Source: Phycisphaerae bacterium | GTDB taxonomy: Bacteria > Planctomycetota > Phycisphaerae > SM23-33 | Reading direction: 5' to 3' | DNA: 6,912 bases | NCBI GenBank assembly: GCA_030610965.1 | Contig: JAUWQU010000201.1 | Location: 1-6,912, forward strand | Shown: positions 1-4,991 of the stretch, one piece after another | Numbering within the stretch: the first letter of the stretch is position 1 | How the letters are laid out: the number at the start of each line of letters is the position of its first letter | Program-made: the position numbers and the translations under genes | The notes under the pieces: generated by a model | Databases searched by the model: none | What the model saw: the letters and a program-made list of their open reading frames with translations, nothing else | Told to the model about the DNA's origin: nothing

Positions 1-1
1 C

Positions 2-316
2 GAGGTCGTAATGCTCTACATCCGCAGCGACTTCGACTGCAAGCAGACGCTGAAGATCAACGTGCCCGCACCCATGCGCGAAAAGCTCGTAAGCTGGGCC
101 CTGTCCGAGATAGGACAGGAAACGGTCGACAAGGTCCGCCCGTCGATCGACCTCAAGGGCACCCTCGCCGATGCCGGTTTCGAGTATACTTGCAGCGGCT
201 CTACGGTGGAGGTCACCCGCGACAGCGTCGTGGCCACACTTGTGGACCTCGTCGGGCCGGACCTCCGCAAAGTGCTCGCCAAGGCCATGACCGGCGAGCA
301 GGCCAAGGAAGGCTGA
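2..316 (+). CDS. atpE: V-type ATP synthase subunit E, C-terminal part (5' end outside window)
   Basis: This is the C-terminal part of the peripheral-stalk subunit E, which with its partner ties the A3B3 head to the membrane stator. The frame is open to the left edge (codons for E-V-V precede the first Met at 11), so the gene starts upstream and that Met is probably internal. About 104 residues are visible, and the whole family is near 200. The visible part fits the globular E C-terminal domain: a beta-strand stretch (TLKINVP), then an 'IDLKGTLADAGFEYTCSG' hairpin and a final helix (VVATLVDLVGPDLRKVLAKA), which is the usual E ending. Position first in the operon, before DUF2764 and subunit A, matches the chlamydial-type order. 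The stop lies 6 nt before the next start. The family match rests on pattern and context rather than on a catalytic motif. Confidence 0.8.
   Translation, partial: EVVMLYIRSDFDCKQTLKINVPAPMREKLVSWALSEIGQETVDKVRPSIDLKGTLADAGFEYTCSGSTVEVTRDSVVATLVDLVGPDLRKVLAKAMTGEQAKEG
305..312 (+). promoter_or_regulatory. Ribosome binding site of the DUF2764 gene
   Basis: AAGGAAGG lies 10 nt before the ATG at 323, inside the last codons of subunit E. It supports the ATG at 323 and implies that E and DUF2764 are translated from one message. Confidence 0.55.
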
Positions 317-322
317 AACCCC

Positions 323-1045
323 ATGCTGGGTCAGAACTACTACCTCCTGACGGCCCTGCCGGGACTGGGTGAATTGGGTTCCAATCCGCCGCTGGCGCCG
401 CAGGCGATGCTGGAAATGCTCGCCCCCGCCGCCGGGCCGTATGAACTGGCGCCGGTGATATTCCTTTCAGATGACCTCCAACTCCGCCAGGCCGTGCTGG
501 CCGGCGAGATCCCCGCCGAGCAGGCCGAGCCGATCGTCCTGTCAGCCGAGCAGGTCCGCGACGAGGCCCCCCTGCCGAACGTCCTCGTTGGCGAGGACGG
601 CGAAGGCGACTCCGCCGGCCAGGCACAATTGGGCATCGACCGCGTATGGGCGATGTACTTCGCCCACGCCGCGAAGGTTGCCCGCGGCAGCAACATGCTG
701 GCCGAGTGGGTCCGCTACGAGGTGGGGCTTCGCAACGCCCTTGCCTCCGCCCGCGCCAAGGCCCTCGGCCTCGATGCCGCACGCTACCTTGTGACGCCCG
801 AACTGGGCTACGACGAAGACGAGTACAGGACCGTCCTTGGCGAGTGGTCCGCCGCGCCAAACCCGCTGGCGGGCCTGCGAGCCCTGGACGCCGCGAGGTG
901 GGCCTGGATCGACGAGCACGGCGGGTGGTTCACCTTCAAAGACGACGAACTGGCCGCCTACGCCGCGAGACTGGTGATACTGCACAGATGGAAACGCATT
1001 GCCGCAGCCCAGCACCAGCAGGCCTCCAAGCCTGCCCAGGGCTGA
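323..1045 (+). CDS. DUF2764 family protein of the V-type ATPase operon
   Basis: This 240-residue soluble protein has no predicted membrane segment. The opening 'NYYLLTALPGL' (residues 5-15), followed by a 'PPLAPQAMLEML' helix, is the signature start of the DUF2764 family. That family lies between subunits E and A in chlamydial and spirochaetal V-ATPase operons. The middle (about 105-150) is a helical stretch with W-R-Y-E and L-R-N-A motifs. The C-terminal third has a conserved-looking R-W-A-W-I-D-E, a 'FTFKDDELAAYAARLVILHRW' helix and a short polar tail. No function is experimentally established as far as I know. Constant linkage to the ATPase suggests an accessory or structural subunit, perhaps standing in for the C/d adaptor between rotor and stalk, but that is inference. 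The ATG at 323 is chosen for its Shine-Dalgarno sequence. Confidence 0.82.
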   Translation: MLGQNYYLLTALPGLGELGSNPPLAPQAMLEMLAPAAGPYELAPVIFLSDDLQLRQAVLAGEIPAEQAEPIVLSAEQVRDEAPLPNVLVGEDGEGDSAGQAQLGIDRVWAMYFAHAAKVARGSNMLAEWVRYEVGLRNALASARAKALGLDAARYLVTPELGYDEDEYRTVLGEWSAAPNPLAGLRALDAARWAWIDEHGGWFTFKDDELAAYAARLVILHRWKRIAAAQHQQASKPAQG

Positions 1046-1067
1046 TCGGCCGACGAACCTGATATGC

Positions 1068-1074
1068 GAGAGGA
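1068..1074 (+). promoter_or_regulatory. Ribosome binding site deciding the GTG start of atpA
   Basis: GAGAGGA ends 6 nt before a GTG at 1081. The protein read from this GTG begins MTGRIVAVYGNMV, the normal start of subunit A, so GTG is the start codon. Confidence 0.7.
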
Positions 1075-1080
1075 ACAGCC

Positions 1081-2820
1081 GTGACCGGAAGAATCGTTGC
1101 CGTCTACGGAAACATGGTGATTGCCGAGGCCCCCGGGCAGGTGGTCAAGAACTCCGTCGGTTACTGCTGCCGCAGCGACGGCGCCCGGCTGCTATGCGAG
1201 GTGATCCGGATCCGCGGGCGCCTGACGGACCTGCAGGTCTTCGAGGAAACCCGCGGCCTGAAGGTCGGCGACCCCGTCGAGTTCCAGAAGGCCCTGCTGT
1301 CGGTCACGCTGGGGCCGGGGCTGCTCGGGCAGATTTTCGACGGCCTGCAGAACCCCCTGCCGCAGCTTGCCGAGAAGGTCGGCTTCTTCCTGGAGCCCGG
1401 CCAATACCTGCCCGGCCTGCCGCTCGACCGCAAGTGGCAGTTCACCCCGACGGCCGAGGTCGGCCAGTCCGTCCGCCCCGGCCAGCAGCTCGGCACCGTG
1501 CCGGAAGGCATCTTCGCGCACCAGATCATGGCGCCGTTTGGCCTGCGCGAATCGTGGCGGCTGGAGAGCCTTTCCCCGGCCGGCGAGTACACCGTCGATC
1601 AGGAAATCGCCACGATCATCAACGACAGCGGCGAGAAGCGCAGCGTCACCATGCAGCAGGACTGGCCGGTAAAGGTACCGCTAAGCGTCGCCCGCCGCCG
1701 GCTGATGCCCACCGACCCCCTTGTGACGCAGGTTCGCATCATCGACACGATGTTCCCAATCGTCCGCGGCGGGACGTACTGCATACCCGGGCCGTTCGGG
1801 GCCGGCAAAACCGTCCTCCAGCAACTCACCAGCCGGTACGCGGAAGTCGACGTGGTTATCATCGCCGCATGTGGCGAGCGGGCCGGCGAGGTCGTCGAGA
1901 CCATCCGCGAGTTCCCCACACTTACCGACCCGCGGACCGGCAAGCCCCTGATGGAGCGGACTATCATCATCTGCAACACCTCGGCCATGCCCGTGGCGGC
2001 CCGTGAGGCCTCGGTATACACGGCCGCGACGCTCGGAGAGTACTACCGGCAGATGGGCCTGAATGTCCTTCTGCTGGCGGACTCGACCAGCCGATGGGCC
2101 CAGGCGATGCGCGAGATTTCCGGCAGACTCGAGGAGATCCCCGGCGATGAGGCGTTCCCGGCCTACCTTGAAAGCCGCATCGCCGGCTTCTACGAGCGCG
2201 CGGGGCAGCTCGAGTTGCACAGCGGCGAGATCGGCTCGCTGACCATCGGCGGCACGGTAAGCCCCGCCGGCGGAAACTTCGAGGAACCGGTCACGCAGGG
2301 CACGCTAAAGGTTGTCGGCGCGTTCCACGGCCTGAGCCGCGCGCGTTCGGACGCGCGGCGTTATCCCGCAATCGACCCGCTGGAGTCATGGACCAAGTAC
2401 AAGGGCATTATAGAGCCGGAAAAGGTAGCCCGCCTTCGCCAACTGCTGCGGCGAGGCAATGAAGTCCAGCAGATGATGACCGTCGTCGGCGAGGAGGGTA
2501 CGAGCATCGAGGACTTCACCACAGCGCTGAAGGCCGACTTCTTCGACAGCGTCTACCTCCAGCAGAACGCCTTCGACAAGGTGGATGCCGCAACGCCCGC
2601 GGATCGGCAGAAGTTCGTCTTCGACCGCGTGCTGGGGGTCTGCGAAACGCCCTTCGAGTTCGCCACCAAGGACAATGCCCGCCGAGCAATGGTGGAAGTC
2701 TCCGACCTGTTCCGCAACTGGAACTTCGCCGCGCAAGACAGCGACGAGTACAAACGCATTCTTGGAGACATCGAAGGCTTCATGGAAAAGCACAGCGCCG
2801 CTGAAGCGGCGAATGTTTAA
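1081..2820 (+). CDS. atpA: V-type ATP synthase subunit A (catalytic)
   Basis: This is the catalytic nucleotide-binding subunit of the A3B3 head, coupling ATP hydrolysis or synthesis to ion movement (EC 7.1.2.2 type). It has 579 residues, full length for the family. The N-terminal beta barrel is at about 1-70 and the family signature GPGLLGQIFDGLQNPL at 78-93. The A-specific non-homologous bulge follows (about 105-200). The Walker A motif GPFGAGKT is at 237-244. CGERAGE at 264-270 carries the catalytic glutamate (Glu266), and LLADSTSRWA is at 331-340. SPAGGNFEEPVTQ lies near 394-406 and a helical C-terminal domain follows. The GER-AGE form and 'EIPGDEAFPAYLESRIAGFYERAG' are typical of the chlamydia-like bacterial branch. 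The start is GTG with a good ribosome binding site, 35 nt after DUF2764. The stop at 2818-2820 directly abuts the repeat arm of the first S23 cassette. All key residues are present, so it should be active. Confidence 0.97.
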   Translation: MTGRIVAVYGNMVIAEAPGQVVKNSVGYCCRSDGARLLCEVIRIRGRLTDLQVFEETRGLKVGDPVEFQKALLSVTLGPGLLGQIFDGLQNPLPQLAEKVGFFLEPGQYLPGLPLDRKWQFTPTAEVGQSVRPGQQLGTVPEGIFAHQIMAPFGLRESWRLESLSPAGEYTVDQEIATIINDSGEKRSVTMQQDWPVKVPLSVARRRLMPTDPLVTQVRIIDTMFPIVRGGTYCIPGPFGAGKTVLQQLTSRYAEVDVVIIAACGERAGEVVETIREFPTLTDPRTGKPLMERTIIICNTSAMPVAAREASVYTAATLGEYYRQMGLNVLLLADSTSRWAQAMREISGRLEEIPGDEAFPAYLESRIAGFYERAGQLELHSGEIGSLTIGGTVSPAGGNFEEPVTQGTLKVVGAFHGLSRARSDARRYPAIDPLESWTKYKGIIEPEKVARLRQLLRRGNEVQQMMTVVGEEGTSIEDFTTALKADFFDSVYLQQNAFDKVDAATPADRQKFVFDRVLGVCETPFEFATKDNARRAMVEVSDLFRNWNFAAQDSDEYKRILGDIEGFMEKHSAAEAANV

Positions 2821-2850
2821 TGCTCAATGCCAGGAATGATGAATGCCAGA
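2821..2850 (+). repeat. Left inverted-repeat arm of cassette 1
   Basis: TGCTCAATGCCA (2821-2832) and TGAATGCCAGA (2840-2850) are together the exact reverse complement of 3452-3474, except for 7 extra bases (2833-2839) on this side. The arm begins at the base after the atpA stop codon. Confidence 0.75.
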
Positions 2851-2941
2851 AATGCCATGGACGGCAAATGCCAAATGATGAATGCCAGGAATGCCACGGA
2901 CGGCGAATGCTGAATGATGAATGCCAGAGACGGCACATGCC
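2836..2941 (+). repeat. Tandem repeat, 39-bp period, left side of cassette 1
   Basis: The units begin ATGATGAATGCC at 2836, 2875 and 2914, exactly 39 bases apart. The first two units differ at 5 of 39 positions. The third is shortened by an internal deletion of about 10 bases. Each full unit contains GAATGCC-like words that can also pair with the GGCATTC words on the right side of the cassette, giving several alternative hairpin registers. The strand is dense in ATG triplets but no supported gene lies here. Confidence 0.8.
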
Positions 2942-3001
2942 CAACACAAAGAGGTTAATGCAGACCGCTTAGCAGAGTAGTTATGGTTGGGGGTTCGAAC
3001 G

Positions 3002-3433
3002 ATGGAAGACAACAGCGGCGAAGAAACGGCACAAGGCGAAGGGAAACAGAATCGGCAATATGACTTGGCGGAACGGACGACGCGATTCGCTGCGCGGATC
3101 GTGGCCTTTGCCGGAAGAATGCCGCGAACGCCGGTGACGACACCGATCATAACGCAACTGGTCAAAGCCGGCACAAGCGTCGGAGCAAACAACCGAGAGG
3201 CTGACGATTCAGTATCCAGAAAAGATTTCCGTAACAAAATCGGCTATTGCAGGAAGGAAGCAAACGAGACCAAGTATTGGCTGCGAATCACAGCCACGGC
3301 TGTGCCGGAAATGAAAGAAGACGCCAGAGAGCTGTGGCGAGAGGCAGATGAATTGCACAAGATATTCCGTGCCTGCTTCCGGACCTCAAGCAAGCAGCGG
3401 CCTGAAAGCAATGCCTCCGGCCACCAAGCCTAG
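3002..3433 (+). CDS. Four-helix bundle protein, S23 / 23S rRNA intervening sequence protein family (cassette 1)
   Basis: This is a 143-residue small basic helical protein. After a polar N-terminal stretch, 'YDLAERTTRFAARIVAFAGRMPR' (20-42) forms helix 1. PVTTPIITQLVKAGTSVGAN (44-63) carries the family hallmark AGTSVGAN at 56-63. The READDSVSRKDF segment follows, then the helix with KEANETKYWL at 85-94 and a last helix (about 105-128). The family folds as a four-helix bundle, is found in ORFs of 23S rRNA intervening sequences, and is related to Avd, the nucleic-acid-binding accessory protein of diversity-generating retroelements. The role of free-standing members is unknown. The ATG at 3002 is preferred because GGGGG lies 8 nt upstream; a TTG at 2987 in the same frame would add five residues. 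The gene sits between ATPase subunits with no functional link visible, and the enclosing repeats suggest it came as a cassette. Confidence 0.9.
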   Translation: MEDNSGEETAQGEGKQNRQYDLAERTTRFAARIVAFAGRMPRTPVTTPIITQLVKAGTSVGANNREADDSVSRKDFRNKIGYCRKEANETKYWLRITATAVPEMKEDARELWREADELHKIFRACFRTSSKQRPESNASGHQA

Positions 3434-3451
3434 GCACTATGGCCGTCGCCT

Positions 3452-3474
3452 TCTGGCATTCATGGCATTGAGCA
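3452..3474 (+). repeat. Right inverted-repeat arm of cassette 1
   Basis: This 23-base arm (TCTGGCATTCA, then TGGCATTGAGCA) is complementary to 2821-2832 plus 2840-2850. The word GGCATTCATGG inside it (3455-3465) recurs at 3480-3490, so the right side is itself a short direct repeat with a 25-base period. Confidence 0.75.
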
Positions 3475-3515
3475 TTCTTGGCATTCATGGGCGTTTGAAA
3501 TTCCGTATTCGGAAC

Positions 3516-3540
3516 TGGCTTCCCGAGTGACAGGAAGCCA
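3516..3540 (+). promoter_or_regulatory. Hairpin directly upstream of the atpB ribosome binding site
   Basis: TGGCTTCC (3516-3523) pairs perfectly with GGAAGCCA (3533-3540) around a 9-nt loop. It ends 2 nt before the GGAAAGAGA ribosome binding site of atpB. No U-tract follows, so it is not an intrinsic terminator. It may act as a 5' mRNA stabiliser or translation element. A smaller stem, TTCCG/CGGAA (3501-3505 with 3510-3514), lies just before it. The role is inferred from position. Confidence 0.45.
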
Positions 3541-3541
3541 C

Positions 3542-3550
3542 GGAAAGAGA
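3542..3550 (+). promoter_or_regulatory. Ribosome binding site of atpB
   Basis: GGAAAGAGA lies just before the ATG at 3553. The string GAAAGA followed by CCATG also occurs before atpD at 5435, suggesting that the native operon leaders were kept when the cassettes came in. Confidence 0.55.
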
Positions 3551-3552
3551 CC

Positions 3553-4869
3553 ATGCGCAAATATTACGATCACATAACGCGAATCGCCGGCAACGTCGTG
3601 ACGGTGACGGCCTCGGGGATCGGCTACGACGAGTTGGCCATCCTCAGCGGCGAAAAAGGCTCCTCGCTGGCACAGGTCATCCACCTCGAAAGCGACCAGG
3701 TCAGCCTCCAGGTATTCTCCGGCACGGAGGGCGTCTCGACTGGCGACAGGGTGCGCTTCCTCGCCCGGCCTATGCAGGTGCCGTTCAGCGATCAACTGCT
3801 GGGGCGGGTGTTCGACGGCTCCGGCCGGCCTCGCGACGATCGGCCGCAAGTCGAGGCCGAGATGATCAACATCGGCGGGCCGGCAGTCAATCCGATTCGC
3901 CGGCGAATGCCGGACCAGATGGTCCACACCGGCATCCCGATGATCGACATTTTCAACTCGCTGGTCGAAAGCCAGAAGCTGCCGATCTTCTCGGTGGCCG
4001 GCGAGCCGTACAACGAGTTGCTGGCCCGCGTGGGCCTTCAGGCCAAGGCCGACGTCATCATCCTCGGGGGCATGGGCCTGCGGCACGATGACTACCTCAA
4101 GTTCCGCACCGCCTTCGAGGAAGGCGGCGTACTCGGACGCAGCATAATGTTCGTCCACACCGCCGCCGACCCGGTCGTCGAGGCCCTGATCGTGCCCGAC
4201 CTGTGCCTGGCCGTCGGCGAGCAGTTCGCCCTCCAGGGCAAGAAGGTCCTGGTGCTTCTGACCGACATGACGGCCTTCGCCGACGCGCTGAAGGAAATCG
4301 CCATCATCATGGAGCAGATCCCCTCCAACCGCGGCTATCCCGGCGACCTGTACACGCAGATGGCCAGGCGGTACGAGAAGGCGGTCGACTTCGACGGGGC
4401 CGGGTCGATGACCACGCTGGCCTGCGTAACCATGCCCGGCGACGACGTGACGCACCCCGTCCCCGACAACACCGGCTACATCACCGAGGGCCAATTCTAT
4501 CTCCGCAACGGGCGAATCGAGCCGTTCGGCTCGCTCAGCAGGCTCAAGCAGCAGGTAAACGGCAAGACCCGCGACGACCACCGCGCGATCATGGACTCGT
4601 GCATCCAACTCTACGCCCAGTGCCGCGAAAGCCGCGAAAAACGCGACATGGGCTTCGAGATGTCCGAATGGGACGACCGCCTGCTGAAATACGGCGAGCG
4701 GTTCGAAAAGCAGATCATGGACCTCTCAGTGAACATCCCGCTCTTCGAGGCCCTCGACCGATGCTGGGAAATCCTCGCCGATTGTTTCGAGCCGGCCGAG
4801 ATCGGCATCCGTCGAAGCATCATCGAAGCGCATTGGCCAAAGGAACTGGCGACCGAAGACGCGGCATAG
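3553..4869 (+). CDS. atpB: V-type ATP synthase subunit B (regulatory)
   Basis: This is the non-catalytic nucleotide-binding subunit that alternates with A in the A3B3 head. It has 438 residues, full length for the bacterial branch. The N-terminal barrel (about 1-75) is followed by QLLGRVFDGSGRP (81-93) and NIGGPAVNPIRR near 106-117. The P-loop region reads FSVAGEPYNE (146-155), lacking the GxxxxGKT of the A subunit, as expected of B subunits. VLLTDMTAFADALKEI (about 235-249), GYPGDLYTQMARRYE (261-275) and SLSR at 327-330 follow; Arg330 is at the position of the B-subunit arginine that reaches into the A catalytic site. The end is helical. The ATG at 3553 has a good ribosome binding site and gives the expected 'YYDHITRIAGNVV' start. 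The gene is separated from atpA and atpD by two unrelated S23 cassettes. No frameshift or missing key residue is seen. Confidence 0.97.
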   Translation: MRKYYDHITRIAGNVVTVTASGIGYDELAILSGEKGSSLAQVIHLESDQVSLQVFSGTEGVSTGDRVRFLARPMQVPFSDQLLGRVFDGSGRPRDDRPQVEAEMINIGGPAVNPIRRRMPDQMVHTGIPMIDIFNSLVESQKLPIFSVAGEPYNELLARVGLQAKADVIILGGMGLRHDDYLKFRTAFEEGGVLGRSIMFVHTAADPVVEALIVPDLCLAVGEQFALQGKKVLVLLTDMTAFADALKEIAIIMEQIPSNRGYPGDLYTQMARRYEKAVDFDGAGSMTTLACVTMPGDDVTHPVPDNTGYITEGQFYLRNGRIEPFGSLSRLKQQVNGKTRDDHRAIMDSCIQLYAQCRESREKRDMGFEMSEWDDRLLKYGERFEKQIMDLSVNIPLFEALDRCWEILADCFEPAEIGIRRSIIEAHWPKELATEDAA

Positions 4870-4920
4870 CGGAGCAACCATGTTGGGCAAGCCGTGATGC
4901 CGTATGCGAAGCTTTTTATT

Positions 4921-4948
4921 GCGGATTGCGGATTGCGGATTGCGGATT
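4921..4948 (+). repeat. Left heptamer array of cassette 2 (GCGGATT x4)
   Basis: Four exact tandem copies of GCGGATT are present, with ATT before and T after as part of the wider 32-base inverted-repeat arm (4918-4949). The array is the exact reverse complement of the right array. Confidence 0.95.
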
Positions 4949-4952
4949 TACG

Positions 4953-4978
4953 CTCAAGAACGTTTTCATGTTCTTGAG
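4953..4978 (+). promoter_or_regulatory. Hairpin overlapping the ribosome binding site of the second S23 gene
   Basis: CTCAAGAAC (4953-4961) pairs perfectly over 9 bp with GTTCTTGAG (4970-4978) around an 8-nt loop. The 3' arm contains the first three bases of the GAGGGGA Shine-Dalgarno sequence (4976-4982). Folding would partly mask the ribosome binding site, a simple way to limit translation of the S23 protein. The pairing is seen directly; the regulatory effect is inferred. Confidence 0.55.
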
Positions 4979-4982
4979 GGGA
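4976..4982 (+). promoter_or_regulatory. Ribosome binding site of the second S23 gene
   Basis: GAGGGGA lies 9 nt before the ATG at 4992. It decides between that ATG and upstream in-frame starts (GTG at 4986, ATG at 4968). Confidence 0.6.
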
Positions 4983-4991
4983 CAAGTGGAT

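Larger units (their letters stand above)
2821..3474. mobile_element. Putative IVS-like cassette 1: S23 gene between repeat arms, inserted between atpA and atpB
   Basis: This block fills most of the 732-base gap between subunits A and B, in an operon whose other native junctions are 35 nt or less. It has a repeat-rich left arm, one S23-family gene and a right arm that is the reverse complement of the left end. GC content is clearly lower than in the ATPase genes: 31 of 60 bases at 3001-3060, against 42 of 60 at 1201-1260. No transposase or recombinase is present, so any mobility would depend on other factors. The boundaries are taken from the inverted repeat, and the right edge may extend to about 3490 because another GGCATTCATGG follows. 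That it is a moved element is inferred from layout and composition. Confidence 0.5.

Noticed and set aside
2836..2913. Short ORF of 25 codons with a 13-residue repeat in the 39-bp tandem
   Set aside because: It follows only from the repeat length being a multiple of 3. There is no properly spaced ribosome binding site and no known family.
3460..4608. Long minus-strand open frame across atpB
   Set aside because: It is a shadow of the atpB coding sequence in GC-rich DNA. It has no recognisable domain and the + strand gene is certain.
4880..4897. Five-codon ORF after a GGAG, and a following 26-codon ORF (4897-4977), as leader peptides for the second S23 gene
   Set aside because: GGAG-CAACC-ATG looks like a start but the reading is too short to judge. 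The second ORF is mostly translated heptamer array and has no ribosome binding site.
4903..4920. Intrinsic terminator after atpB at the run of five Ts (4913-4917)
   Set aside because: No convincing GC-rich stem precedes the T run.
4203..4991. Long open frame upstream of the second S23 gene, running back into atpB
   Set aside because: It is an out-of-frame reading of the GC-rich atpB gene. The S23 homology begins only near 4992, where a ribosome binding site exists.
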